Assembly: GCA_964019335.1 (NCBI GenBank)
Contig: OZ025739.1
Location: 62,001 to 126,000 of the forward strand
From: Diplonema japonicum
Taxonomy: Eukaryota > Euglenozoa > Diplonemea > Diplonemida > Diplonemidae
DNA: 64,000 nucleotides
Reading direction: 5' to 3'
The number at the start of each line of letters is the position of its first letter. The first letter of the stretch is position 1. Positions 19,684-28,329 of this stretch are shown in pieces. The notes beneath the pieces are model-generated. The model made no database searches. It saw nothing but the letters and a program-made list of their open reading frames with translations, and was not told where the DNA came from. The translations under genes and the position numbers were made by a program.

Positions 19684-21402
19684 ATGGCGATCACTAGCAG
19701 GGCAGGCAGGGGGGGATGCTTCCCGCAGCAGACAACGGGGGCTGGGATCGGTCCTGGAAGCTACCAAACTCTGGGGAATGGGTTGTTGAAGGGGAGCTCG
19801 GGGAAGTACAGCATCCCTCCGTTTAGCAGCAGCGTAGAGCGAGGGGGTGGTGTGGTAGTCGCCCAGACACCGGGGCCGGGGCACTACTCATCACCGGCCC
19901 CGGGCGCAGGGGGGGAGTTAACAGGAAGCAAGATGTCCTCACAGTTCGCCTCAAAAACAGCCAGGATGTACACAGACCTCACTCTTACGAAGAAGTCCGT
20001 GACCCCTGGGCCAGGCTCCTATTCCGCCTCCGAGCTGTGGGTCCACTCCACCCCCGCCCCCGTTTCAAAATCCCAAAAAAACAACAAAATAATAAACTGG
20101 GTCAAGGTGGCAACCGCGCCTTCAATACCCGCCCCCACACAGTCCTATGGCTACGAAGAGGGCACAAAGGGCGAGTTGATACCAGGAAAGCCCCCGCATG
20201 CAGGGCACGCAGGGTGTGGTTATGACACTGCTGGGCCTGGTGAGTACGAGCCGTCAGACACGTTACAAAAGAAAAAGCCTGCTGCGTTGAACTTCGGGAA
20301 GTCCAGAACGGGACGGGGTGTTGGCGATGTGGCGAAGGAGGTTGCAACGGCACCAGGTCCGGGGCACTACAACCCCTCGGTGCGGCAACAGGAACCCACA
20401 GACGAGGAGAAGAAACTAAACAGCGTCTTCGCTTCCGCCACAAAACGCGTGTTCGTGTCAAAGGAGGCCGCTTCCAAACCAGGGCCCGGTACCTACAACG
20501 CACCATTGGGGTTTGCCGCACACGCGACACAAATGGCAGCGTTGAATCCGAACTCCGCACAAGCCTTTGGGATGACGCTCCCAAAGCATGAAGCGATGGC
20601 CATCGCACCGAAAGAATCACCAGGACCGGGACAGTACAAGTGCCAATCGAACTTCGACTCGCAAAAAGATAAATGGGCTGTCACCCACGGAGGGTTCTCG
20701 ACCACAAGCGTGCGGTTCAACGCACCAGCGACAACGGAGAAGCAAACCCCAGGACCGGGGCATTACACAGACGGAACGGAAGGGAACACGGCACTGTCTT
20801 CAAAGCTGCACCGAAGGATGAACGGGCGGTACGGGGTGTTCGGGACGACTTCTCAAAGATTCCCTTCGCAAAAAATTGAGAAGGAGCTCGGTCCCGGTTC
20901 TTACGATCCTAAGACGGTCTTGAAGCCTGCCGATGCCAGGCGTAAGGATATGCGGATGGCAGCCTTTGTCAGCAATGTTGCGAGGATGCCAAAGGCCAAG
21001 CACAGCACACCAGGTGTCGGTGAGTATGACGCGTCACGAAGCTCAGGCGTCCCTGGTGGTTTCGTTCCTGGTGAGCTGCGTTTCAAACCCGAGAAGCCCA
21101 GCCAGTCACCAGGGCCAGGTGAGTACGTAGCTTCGCACGGCACGATCGACGCAAAGATCCTCGGCCCTCCTGTTCTCGTCAACGGCAAACTTACCCGCCT
21201 TCAGAACGGCACCACAGATAAATCGGGCTCCAAGCGGTCTATAGGAGATCGCGCACTCCGTTTCCCTGTCAACAAGCTTGCTCATCAACCGGGACCCGGA
21301 CATTACGAGACGGTGTGTTCCGAGGGGGAAAAAAAAAAAATACAGAACGGAACGCTCATAAAGCGGACCTTCAACATTACAATCGGAGACACGTGGGATT
21401 GA
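19684..21402 (+). CDS. STPG/SHIPPO-repeat protein (second copy)
   Basis: 572 residues with about twelve PGPGxY-type motifs along the full length (TPGPGHYSS, TPGPGSYSA, APGPGHYNP, KPGPGTYNA, SPGPGQYK, TPGPGHYTD, LGPGSYDP, TPGVGEYDA, SPGPGEYVA, QPGPGHYET). Between repeats are Lys/Phe-containing strands such as KLHRRMNGRYGVFGTTSQRF, typical of ODF3-like axonemal proteins. No introns needed; the Lys run near 21330 is encoded by an A run inside the frame and could vary in length. It is not a close copy of the gene at 10134 and lacks its insertions. Probable doublet-microtubule associated protein. Confidence 0.8.
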   Translation: MAITSRAGRGGCFPQQTTGAGIGPGSYQTLGNGLLKGSSGKYSIPPFSSSVERGGGVVVAQTPGPGHYSSPAPGAGGELTGSKMSSQFASKTARMYTDLTLTKKSVTPGPGSYSASELWVHSTPAPVSKSQKNNKIINWVKVATAPSIPAPTQSYGYEEGTKGELIPGKPPHAGHAGCGYDTAGPGEYEPSDTLQKKKPAALNFGKSRTGRGVGDVAKEVATAPGPGHYNPSVRQQEPTDEEKKLNSVFASATKRVFVSKEAASKPGPGTYNAPLGFAAHATQMAALNPNSAQAFGMTLPKHEAMAIAPKESPGPGQYKCQSNFDSQKDKWAVTHGGFSTTSVRFNAPATTEKQTPGPGHYTDGTEGNTALSSKLHRRMNGRYGVFGTTSQRFPSQKIEKELGPGSYDPKTVLKPADARRKDMRMAAFVSNVARMPKAKHSTPGVGEYDASRSSGVPGGFVPGELRFKPEKPSQSPGPGEYVASHGTIDAKILGPPVLVNGKLTRLQNGTTDKSGSKRSIGDRALRFPVNKLAHQPGPGHYETVCSEGEKKKIQNGTLIKRTFNITIGDTWD

Positions 21403-21891
21403 GAGAGAGAGAGATAATGGGCTAGTTTTCTTTTTTTTGTTTTTCTTTTTGTTCTCAGTACGAGTTTTTTTTTTGTTTTGCCCCTCCCCCCCCCCCCCCC
21501 CCCCCCCCCATCCTCATCCTTTTTTTTCTCTTCTCACTCATTTTTTTTTGTTTTTTCAGCCTTTTTTCTCTCTGAAAAGAGTCAGTATGTATCCACTTTT
21601 TTTTTCCTTGTTTATTCACGTTTCCCTTCATCTGATGCAAGTTTCCAATCATCCTGTGTGACAGCTGATAGGTTCCATGGAGTGGGAGCGGAGATGTCCC
21701 TCCAAGCAAAATTGTGCAATAAATAATACACCCTATGGAAAAAAAAAAAAGAAGAAGAAAAAAAAGAGAGAGGCGGAAAAGCTTTTTCCAGGGATAATAC
21801 TTACCAGTCTAATTTCTTCCTGCCAGACCTGGAATAATCCTATAACAAAAAAAAGGGGGAGAGAAGAAGAAAAAAAAAAGAAAAAAAAACC
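21403..21891. other. intergenic, long C tract
   Basis: Contains a C tract of about 27 at 21482-21509 and T-rich stretches, then an A-rich leader that runs directly into the next ATG. No coding signal. Confidence 0.6.
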
Positions 21892-23250
21892 ATGACCAAG
21901 TTCCAACCTATGCCCGAGAGCATGATAGAAAGGGCGGTGGTGAGGTCTGAAGGGCTGTGCAGAGATCTTAAAAAAGCAAGGCAAGCAGGGGACCTGACGA
22001 GGGAGTTGCTCGGAGAGGATGTGAAGGACAAGGGGGCGGTGGGAAGCGAAGGGACAAAGATGAAACTGGAGTGCAAAGTCATGACAGCGGACGAGGTGAA
22101 CAGGATAACAGTGCGGTTCACAGACACCACAGGCGACGGTGGAGCACAGCTCCGAGAAATCCTGGACACCTACGGTGTGGCCATTGTGCAAGACACTGTA
22201 AATCCAGACGAGCTCGTTGTTTTCGAGGAAATGTGGAAAGCAGACCTCATGACACTCGCAGGCCACGCAAGTGAAGGCCGGCACCCCATGTGCGTCAAAA
22301 GCGCTTATAAGCACCTCGTCGAACAAGGTCCCACCCGCTGGCCTGCCTCCACGCCGCTTGGCACGAAGTTCGCCAATGTCGGCGGCCTCACCAGCGGCAC
22401 CTATGCATGGGCCTCCCGCATGCACCCCAACGTGAAGCAGGTCTTCCAGCACATCCACCAGGACGACGATCTCGTCGTGGGTATCGACAACGTCTTCTTC
22501 ACACCCGAGGGCAAGCCCCCTCTGAAGGACAACGACTACTGGCTCCATGCGGACCACAACACAACCGCGCCCCACCCAGGCGGTGCCACGCAATGTTACC
22601 AAGGCGTCCTGTACACCTGGCCTTCCACTTGCCCCACGGCCTCCACCACTGTAGTTTGCCCGAAAAGCCACACCGATGCCTATTCCACCCTCGTGTCCGA
22701 CCCAAAGTACGTTGGCAAAGGACATTTTCTCGCACACTTGACAGCAAGCAGCCCTGATGTGAAGAAGCTGATGCTGGCCATGGGACACTCGACAGCACGG
22801 AGGGTTCCCGTGCCTGCAGGAGGGTTGCTCTTGTGGGATTCGAAGCTCAGCCATCAGGGGTGGGCTGGAGGGAGAAGGCTGGCAATGCCAATCTGCTGGG
22901 AACCCAGGATGCACAGGCCCAAGGATGCATTGAGGAGGAAGCTGTGGATTGCAGCGACAGGCGTGCCCTCAACACACTGGGCAACACTGGGGGTCGTCCA
23001 CAGCTTGGCTCCTAAGAATGCTAGCACCGAGATGGTGCCTGGGTCCGACTCCGAGTGCGGGAGTGGCGCTGTGAAGCTCCCGTTGTACGCCTCGATCATC
23101 CCGTACTCCGTGAGGCCGGATAAGATAGCCGAATGGCAACAACTAGTTCCGCAGCTCTGGACAGGCAACGCAAAGTCGAGTGCGGCTGCGTTTAAAAAAA
23201 CAGCTAATGTTGAAGCTGTCTTGAAGGAGGAGGTGCTGAAGGCTCTGTGA
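21892..23250 (+). CDS. phytanoyl-CoA-dioxygenase-like 2-oxoglutarate/Fe(II) oxygenase
   Basis: 452 residues. The central region has the pattern of the PhyH superfamily: a helix and strand QLREILDTYGVAIVQDTV, an iron-binding H-x-D at His219/Asp221 (WLHADHN), and a distal His321 (SKLSHQGW) followed eight or nine residues later by Arg (GGRRLAMPICWEP) that would hold 2-oxoglutarate. The segment between contains LYTWPSTCPTASTTVVCPKSH, resembling the HLD-type protein-crystal strand. Substrate cannot be told. The N-terminal 70 residues look helical and are not part of the core. Start chosen at the ATG after an A-rich leader. Confidence 0.65.
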   Translation: MTKFQPMPESMIERAVVRSEGLCRDLKKARQAGDLTRELLGEDVKDKGAVGSEGTKMKLECKVMTADEVNRITVRFTDTTGDGGAQLREILDTYGVAIVQDTVNPDELVVFEEMWKADLMTLAGHASEGRHPMCVKSAYKHLVEQGPTRWPASTPLGTKFANVGGLTSGTYAWASRMHPNVKQVFQHIHQDDDLVVGIDNVFFTPEGKPPLKDNDYWLHADHNTTAPHPGGATQCYQGVLYTWPSTCPTASTTVVCPKSHTDAYSTLVSDPKYVGKGHFLAHLTASSPDVKKLMLAMGHSTARRVPVPAGGLLLWDSKLSHQGWAGGRRLAMPICWEPRMHRPKDALRRKLWIAATGVPSTHWATLGVVHSLAPKNASTEMVPGSDSECGSGAVKLPLYASIIPYSVRPDKIAEWQQLVPQLWTGNAKSSAAAFKKTANVEAVLKEEVLKAL

Positions 23251-23522
23251 AAACACGAAAAGAATGAAGGTTCTCCCCCCCCCCCCCCCCCCTGCATTGT
23301 CGCACTCCGGTGCAGCAGCAAAAAAAAAAAAAAAAAAAAAAAGAGAAGAAAAAAACGACCACACTACTAACCCACGGTGAGGTTTGTAGGCGATCCTGTC
23401 ACATACTGCAGGTTCCCTTCAAAGACATCTTTTTTCCGAACCATTATACCACTTTGTCATCATCCCCTCATTGAACCTACAGGTAAAGTAAATACACACA
23501 AATAAAAAAAAACGGGGGAAGT

Positions 23523-24374
23523 ATGGGCCCGAAATGCGACAAGGCGGCGCAGTACCAGTTCGACAACAGCGCGTTTAACGTGACAAGGGAACAGGCGATC
23601 GAGTGGGTGAACAAGGTGCTGGAGCACGACTTCGAAGACGTCGAGGACATGTCGATGAGGGGCAGCGAGTGGTGCCAGCTGGTGCACTTCTGCACCATCC
23701 CAGAGGAGGGCATTGTCGACATCGAGAAGGTACAGTTCCAGCAGAAGCTGGACAGACAGCAAGTGGACACCAACTACGAAATCTTAAAATGCGCGCTTGC
23801 AAGGCTTGGGGTGGACTGCCCGTTCCTAGAGGGGAAAGAAGAGGAATTAAAGATGGGGTGTTACTCTGAGGCAATTGACTTCCTCCACTGGTTGAAGCAC
23901 TTTGTACAATACATGGGAGCCCCGATGTATTCCCACCCTAAAGATGACCGCGAAGAAGTCTTAACAAAGCAGCATGAAGCGGAGAGAACAAGGGTTGCTG
24001 GAGCAAAGAAAGCCCAGGAACAATCAGTGAGAAGAGCCACACGTGGGGGGGTGTCAAGGCGTGCTACACACCCACGTGTAGAAACCAACAGAGCGGCACC
24101 GAAAACCCGTTTGAGGGACACAACGAACACAGTGCAACCTAGGGCTACTAAGGCAGCCTCTGCAGGTGCCCCTCCTCAGGTTGTTGAAGGGTACCAGCGT
24201 AAGGTTTCAGAGCTCGAAGCAGAGCTTGCGTCCAACCAGGAGTTGTTGCAACGCCTTGCCACCAGCTTCGACCGTACCTTCAAGAACGTGAACCAGTTCC
24301 TCTCCTCGTCAGATGTGCACCCTGAAGTTACGCAGCACGTGGGGTACATGCTGCAGAATTTCATGGCAAACTAG
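23523..24374 (+). CDS. EB1: EB1-family microtubule plus-end protein
   Basis: 283 residues. N-terminal calponin-homology domain at about 17-120: FNVTREQAIEWVNKVLEHD, GSEWCQLVHFC, KVQFQQKLDRQQVDTNYEILK and FLHWLKHFVQ, in the order of MAPRE/EB1 CH domains. A Ser/Thr/Arg-rich linker follows, then a coiled coil at about 218-255 (YQRKVSELEAELASNQELLQ) and a helical end corresponding to the EBH dimer domain. Like EB1, this would track growing microtubule ends. The C-terminus lacks the EEY/F motif (ends QNFMAN), as in several protist EB1 proteins. No intron. Confidence 0.85.
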   Translation: MGPKCDKAAQYQFDNSAFNVTREQAIEWVNKVLEHDFEDVEDMSMRGSEWCQLVHFCTIPEEGIVDIEKVQFQQKLDRQQVDTNYEILKCALARLGVDCPFLEGKEEELKMGCYSEAIDFLHWLKHFVQYMGAPMYSHPKDDREEVLTKQHEAERTRVAGAKKAQEQSVRRATRGGVSRRATHPRVETNRAAPKTRLRDTTNTVQPRATKAASAGAPPQVVEGYQRKVSELEAELASNQELLQRLATSFDRTFKNVNQFLSSSDVHPEVTQHVGYMLQNFMAN

Positions 24375-24571
24375 TTTTCCTCCTCTTTTTTTTTTGTACA
24401 GAGTTTACCCCTCACCCCCCCCTTTTTTTTTAGAAAACAAATCTCCCCCCCCCCTTCCCCGCGTGTTAAATTGGATAGATTCCTCCCTTTTCCCCAATTT
24501 TTTTTCTTTTTTTAGACTTTTCTTTTTTCCATTGTTCCCCCCCCCCCCCCCCCCGGCCTTTTTAATTATTA

Positions 24572-24945
24572 TTATACAATTGCACACCACCATCTCGTAC
24601 TTGTCATTCTCGCCTGCGCGTCGTCACCGTCCCCACGCCGCACTGGTGTGGTGTCATTGCTGAAGCCGTTCGTCAGTCCTTCCCGAACAGCGCATGACTT
24701 CTCGAGGATCTGCGACATCTTTCTCTGAGGATACAGCCTCGGGGGTGTTTGTAGGTCCACCGAGAGCCTGTCACTCTCCCAGCCGCCCACCAGAGACGCG
24801 TCCCATCGTATCCCCCCAGGAGCTCGAAGTACCCGTCTGTGCTCATTTTCTCCTTGGAGTAGCCCACCACGATGCGGTATGCCTTCTCCACCTGTACCGC
24901 GCGAGAGAGAACTTCCCGTCGCCGCTTCGGGTTGGTGGCGGTGCG
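24572..24945 (-). CDS. candidate mitochondrial ribosomal protein bS16-like, antisense, frame-disrupted or with a tiny intron
   Basis: On the minus strand a frame reads VLSRAVQVEKAYRIVVGYS then DGYFELLGGYDG, matching the start of bS16 proteins (K-x-Y-R-I-V-V...D-G-x-F-x-E-x-L-G-x-Y-D). The frame soon degrades; the adjacent frame, after position 24767, reads LSVDLQTPPRLY then MSQILEKS, which fits the rest of bS16. Removing a 23-base GT...AG segment (24768-24790) would join them; a frameshift is the alternative. No start codon is visible in frame (a TGA lies at 24946-24948), so a 5' exon is missing. It would be the only minus-strand gene in the window. Tentative. Confidence 0.35.
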
Positions 24946-25042
24946 TCATGTCCACGTTCCGGATCCCTCCTTTGAAAAGTTTTCCCTAAAAAACAAAACA
25001 AAACAAAAATTTTTGTTCCCATACCAAAATAGATTCCACCAA

Positions 25043-25831
25043 ATGGGACAAGACAACCCGCTAGATGTTAGTTGCAATCTGTACCAGGAGGCGCTGAATT
25101 GGTACTGGGGTCTGGAAGGGCACCCGGTTGGAGATGCTGAAGCAGTTCAGGCATTTGAAACAGCGGCAGAATTGGGCCATCCGGGGGCACAGCTGCAGAT
25201 GGGGGTGTTTTACAAGCTGGGGGGCTTGAAGGGAAAGGACAGCGAGAAGGCAGCGGACCTGTTCGAAAAGGTAAGGGACAAGAAGGAGTGGTTCATCAAC
25301 CGGGCAGAGCAGGGCGAGGCTCTAGCACAATGGCAGTTAAGCAGATTGGTGGCACACGGTGTTGTGACAGGGAAGTCTGATGCAATGGATTGGTGCAAGG
25401 CAGCAGCAGAGCAGGGGTACGCGCTAGCTCAGTTCGACCTCTCACAGTGTTACTACACCGGTGAGGGTGTGCCTCAAGACTCTACACTTGCGATCCTGTG
25501 GTGCCGCAGAGCGGCGGATCAGAAGCTTGTTGAGGCTGTATTTTGGCTTGGGCACATTCTAGGTGGGCCAGGCGTGCCTCACAAATGTGATTCAGCAGGT
25601 GCTGCGTGGCTGCGGCAGGCCGCAGCTTTGGGTCACTGCGCAGCACAGCGATTGCTTGGCTTCCACTACTCTGCAACGAGAGAACAACCTGCTTGCAAAT
25701 GGTTGAAGAACTCCCGGGACAATGGATCGTTGCCCGCTGCGCAACTTCTTTTCCATGTTAATCACTCTCGAACGGCAAGGGCACAAGCAAAGGCACAGGC
25801 AGGAGCCATCACTGCTTCCCCAACCGGGTGA
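25043..25831 (+). CDS. Sel1-like repeat protein
   Basis: 262 residues made of helical Sel1 repeats, recognisable by A-x-x-L-G-x-x-Y...G...D...A-x-x-W-x-x-x-A-A-x-x-G: for example AVQAFETAAELGHPGAQLQMG, DAMDWCKAAAEQGYALAQFD, YYTGEGVPQDSTLAILWCRR and AAWLRQAAALGHCAAQRLLG (each shortened here). Such arrays act as adaptor scaffolds. No signal peptide or membrane segment. The ATG follows a T-rich stretch and CCAAAATAG, a plausible trans-splice acceptor 12 bases upstream of the start. Tail is Ala/Lys-rich. Confidence 0.8.
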   Translation: MGQDNPLDVSCNLYQEALNWYWGLEGHPVGDAEAVQAFETAAELGHPGAQLQMGVFYKLGGLKGKDSEKAADLFEKVRDKKEWFINRAEQGEALAQWQLSRLVAHGVVTGKSDAMDWCKAAAEQGYALAQFDLSQCYYTGEGVPQDSTLAILWCRRAADQKLVEAVFWLGHILGGPGVPHKCDSAGAAWLRQAAALGHCAAQRLLGFHYSATREQPACKWLKNSRDNGSLPAAQLLFHVNHSRTARAQAKAQAGAITASPTG

Positions 25832-25862
25832 GGGGAAAAAAAAAAGTAATAATAATAATAAT

Positions 25863-26150
25863 ACCGGATTTGTATTTATATTGTTCAGCTTTAATAATGG
25901 TCTGGGGATTTAGTGTACTGTATAAATTATGTACCTTTTTCGAATCTTGGACCCAACTTGGGACTTTTTACAGAACAATACAAAAAACTATTTTTATTAT
26001 TTTTGGCCTGATATTTTCTGGGATTTTTTTTTTTATATTTTTGTAATTTTTATGTTCTGTCTTAATGGTGTTCTGTAAATATTATGTACCTTTTTTCGAA
26101 TTTTGCCCAATTTGGGACTTTTCACATAACAATATAAGTACAAATCCGGT
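25863..26150. mobile_element. MITE-like element with 23-bp terminal inverted repeats
   Basis: The left end (25863-25885, ACCGGATTTGTATTTATATT plus GTT) is the reverse complement of the right end (26128-26150) with one mismatch. Total 288 bp, non-coding. Inside, a roughly 60-bp segment around 25919-25984 recurs at about 26072-26134 (TTATGTACCTTTTT then CGAAT, then TTGGGACTTTT). Flanks are ATT/TAA microsatellite on both sides, so a target-site duplication cannot be separated from the simple repeat. This fits a miniature inverted-repeat transposable element. Confidence 0.65.
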
Positions 26151-26740
26151 AATAAAATAATAATAATAAGAAGGTTAGAGTTCGTTTCCCCCCCCCCCTT
26201 TTTTTACTATTATTATTAATTTTTTTTGGAAGAGAATGTTCCTTCCTCGTCAGCTTTTTTTTTTTTTTTTTATCCCCAGATCCGAGAAGTGTCGGATCAC
26301 CGCAAGCAACGATGAAGTTCTAATGTAATTTCGTATTGTTTTTTTTTTTCCTAGGGTTGGAAGGGATTTGCCCTGCAGTCCACGGCTTGCGACGTGGGTA
26401 TAATTTACTTCTCATCCCCCTGGGGGGTTTTTTTTTTTTTGTTTTGTTCTTCTTTTTTTTACCCCCTTCTTCAGTGGCTCTGCAGCCTTGTTTGCAAGAA
26501 CTACCGACCAGCCTTAAGATGCCAGGATTATGCGTCCTTTTAGGTTGCCTCTGATAATCAATGAGGACAAAGTCCTTTTTTGGGGAATAAAAAAAAAAAT
26601 CGCCCCCCCCCCCCTATCAACAACCTTCACATTTACACGTAAATAAAAAGAAGAAAAAAAAAACAATAAAGAAAACTCGTTCCTTTTTTTTTTTTTTTTT
26701 TACACACCGTATCTCTAAAACCCGGAGGTATTTTTTTTTT
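26151..26740. other. non-coding stretch with short structured segments
   Basis: T- and C-rich tracts separate short complex segments. One holds a perfect 7-bp hairpin (GATCCGA...TCGGATC at 26280-26299). Others begin after T-rich AG sites (CCTAG at 26355, CTTCAG at 26474), and one ends in GTATAA (from 26397), as exons here do. None gives an open frame of note. Possibly exons of a non-coding RNA; no known RNA family recognised. Confidence 0.3.
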
Positions 26741-26742
26741 TC

Positions 26743-27022
26743 AGGTGGTGGGGATAACATGGAAATATAAGAAAAAGATCAGATGTGTTGTTCGCTGTTG
26801 ACCTCCTCGTCGGTCATCACCGGTAGCGCCCGAGTGGAAGAACATAATGCAGATGCTCAGGGTGACGAACAGGCAGCAAACTGCACGAGCGCAGAATCTT
26901 GGTTACCCGGGACGCACCGGCTGGGGTTGAGCTGCACACCGCACGCATTAAGGACACGACGCGGAACGCAGAAGAAGCTACAACTCGGCCGCGGTGCGCC
27001 CCCTGTAATCAAGTAGACAGTT
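26743..27022 (+). repeat. duplicated 0.27-kb unit, copy 1 (with 77-aa frame)
   Basis: Roughly 94% identical by eye to the unit at 27416-27690. Begins after a T-rich tract and CAG with GTGGTGGGGATAACATGG. It holds an ATG-started frame at 26783-27016 (MCCSLLTSSSVITGSARVEE..., ending APPVIK) that is intact in both copies; the only indel between copies is 3 bases and keeps frame, but substitutions are not clearly biased to silent sites. May be a small gene, the start of a gene family or a structured RNA. Confidence 0.55.
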
Positions 27023-27415
27023 CTTGTGCAGGGCGCCGCCAACACCAGCCTCCTTTAACTCATATATATTTTTCTTTTTTTTTGAATTTGCAGGCACCAT
27101 AGCCTTCCCTCCCTTCTAAAAGAAAGAACAAAAGGCATTTGTTTATAGTATTTGGTCCCCCTTGCCCCCCCCCCCCCCCCCCCCACCCCCTTGTCTTTCC
27201 GTTGTTCAAAACAGGGAGAAAGACGTTTAGTGAAGGAGACTTTTTTATTTTATTTTTTTAGTTTAAACTTTTTGGTTTGGTCTTTTTTTATTTTTTTTTT
27301 TAAAGAAATAATTTCGAAAGAAGAAGAAAAGAGTGGAAAACGAGCCAAAGATTCCAATTCGATGTGGATTCTTACACTTTATAAAGGTAGAATCCCCTCG
27401 CTTTGAGTTTTTTTT
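27023..27415. other. spacer between duplicated units
   Basis: Low-complexity spacer with a C tract at about 27167-27184 and T/A runs. No gene seen. It ends in a T-run plus AG, the same context that precedes copy 1. Confidence 0.5.
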
Positions 27416-27690
27416 AGGTGGTGGGGATAACATGGAAATATAAGAAGTACATCAGATGTGCTGTTCGCTGTTGACCTCCTCGTCGGTCATCACCGGTAGC
27501 GCCCGAGTGGAAGAACGTATCGCAGATGCTCAGGGTGACGAACAGGCAGCAAACTGCACGAGCGCAGAATCTTGGTTACCCGTGACGCCCCGGCTAGGGT
27601 TGAGCACACCGCACGCATTAAGGACACGACGCGGAACGCAGAAGAAGCTACTGCTCGGCCGAGGAGCGCCCCCTGTAATCAAGTAGGTAG
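27416..27690 (+). repeat. duplicated 0.27-kb unit, copy 2 (with 76-aa frame)
   Basis: Second copy of the unit at 26743. The ATG frame at 27456-27686 encodes 76 residues differing from copy 1 by a few substitutions and one residue deletion. Similarity stops shortly after the stop codon, where copy 2 has a small perfect hairpin (CGTGC...GCACG near 27691-27708). The first 5 bases after the T-run AG acceptor are the same in both copies. Confidence 0.55.
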
Positions 27691-27977
27691 TTCGTGCTTC
27701 ATTGCACGCTTAACGCCACCTAGTGTTGCAATCAAAGCCCCATTTTTTTTTTTTTTTCTTGGTAGGCTACGTGATTTTTTGCACAAATTTTTCGTTTTAT
27801 TTTTACTCAAAAAATGGGAGAAAAAAAAGATTTTTTTTTCTTCTCTTCCTCTCCTACACATATATATTCCCTCCTATTTTGATTTTCTCTTTTTATCTTT
27901 CTTTTCTTTCTTTTTTTTTTTTTCTTACAAAAAAAAAAAAAAAAAATCACAAACCTACTCCTAATCAAGCAGGATAT

Positions 27978-28057
27978 ATGGAAAGTGAGCTAATCGGGGT
28001 GAAATGCCAAACAGCTGACGGAACTGAGTCGCATTTTCAAATGAAGGTATATTCACT

Positions 28058-28092
<35 letters not shown>

Positions 28093-28274
28093 AGAAAACA
28101 ACGAAATTAAGGAAACTGATAGAAATGTACTGTGAGGAGAAGGAAATGGAGAACAGGGGAGGGCTGCGGTTCCTCTTTGACGGGGCCGAAATTCAGGACA
28201 CTGATACCCCAGAGAAGGTGGGAATGGAGGACTTTGATGTTATAGATGTAATGTGCTGCCAATCTGGTGGGTGA
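27978..28274 (+). CDS. SUMO: SUMO; join(27978..28046,28095..28274)
   Basis: 82 residues. Ubiquitin fold with the SUMO signature: KTTKLRKLIEMYCEEKEME, GGLRFLFDGAEIQDTDTPEKVGMEDFDVIDV (split here by ordinary text) and a C-terminal QSGG. Compared with animal SUMO the spacing around LRFLF-G, TP-LGM and DVI-V is conserved. The stop codon follows the diglycine directly, so there is no propeptide and no need for SENP/Ulp maturation, while deconjugation could still occur. The N-terminal tail is short (about 7 residues) and lacks a consensus SUMO-acceptor lysine. The intron has GTATAT and a long A run before ACAG. Confidence 0.88.
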
Positions 28275-28329
28275 GGTGTTTTTTTTTTTCCTTTTTTTTT
28301 TCCCCATCTTTCAAATCCACCTCCAGAGA
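28275..28329 (+). promoter_or_regulatory. 55-base intergenic region with trans-splice acceptor-like signal
   Basis: Between the SUMO stop and the next ATG lie only 55 bases: a T/C-rich tract followed by CTCCAG and then AGA-ATG. The AG at 28325-28326 would leave a three-base 5' UTR. There is no room for an independent promoter, which supports processing of a shared precursor. Confidence 0.55.

Noticed and set aside
26776-26822. C/D-box snoRNA on the minus strand (GTGATGA...CTGA)
   Set aside because: Boxes about 45 bases apart, without D'/C' boxes or a convincing terminal stem; motifs are short enough to occur by chance.
26980-27030. SRP RNA Alu-domain-like motif (GGCCGCGGTGCGCC...TGTAATC) at the end of the duplicated unit
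   Set aside because: Only a short similarity; no paired 3' domain or helix 8 motif, and the sequence downstream differs between the two copies.
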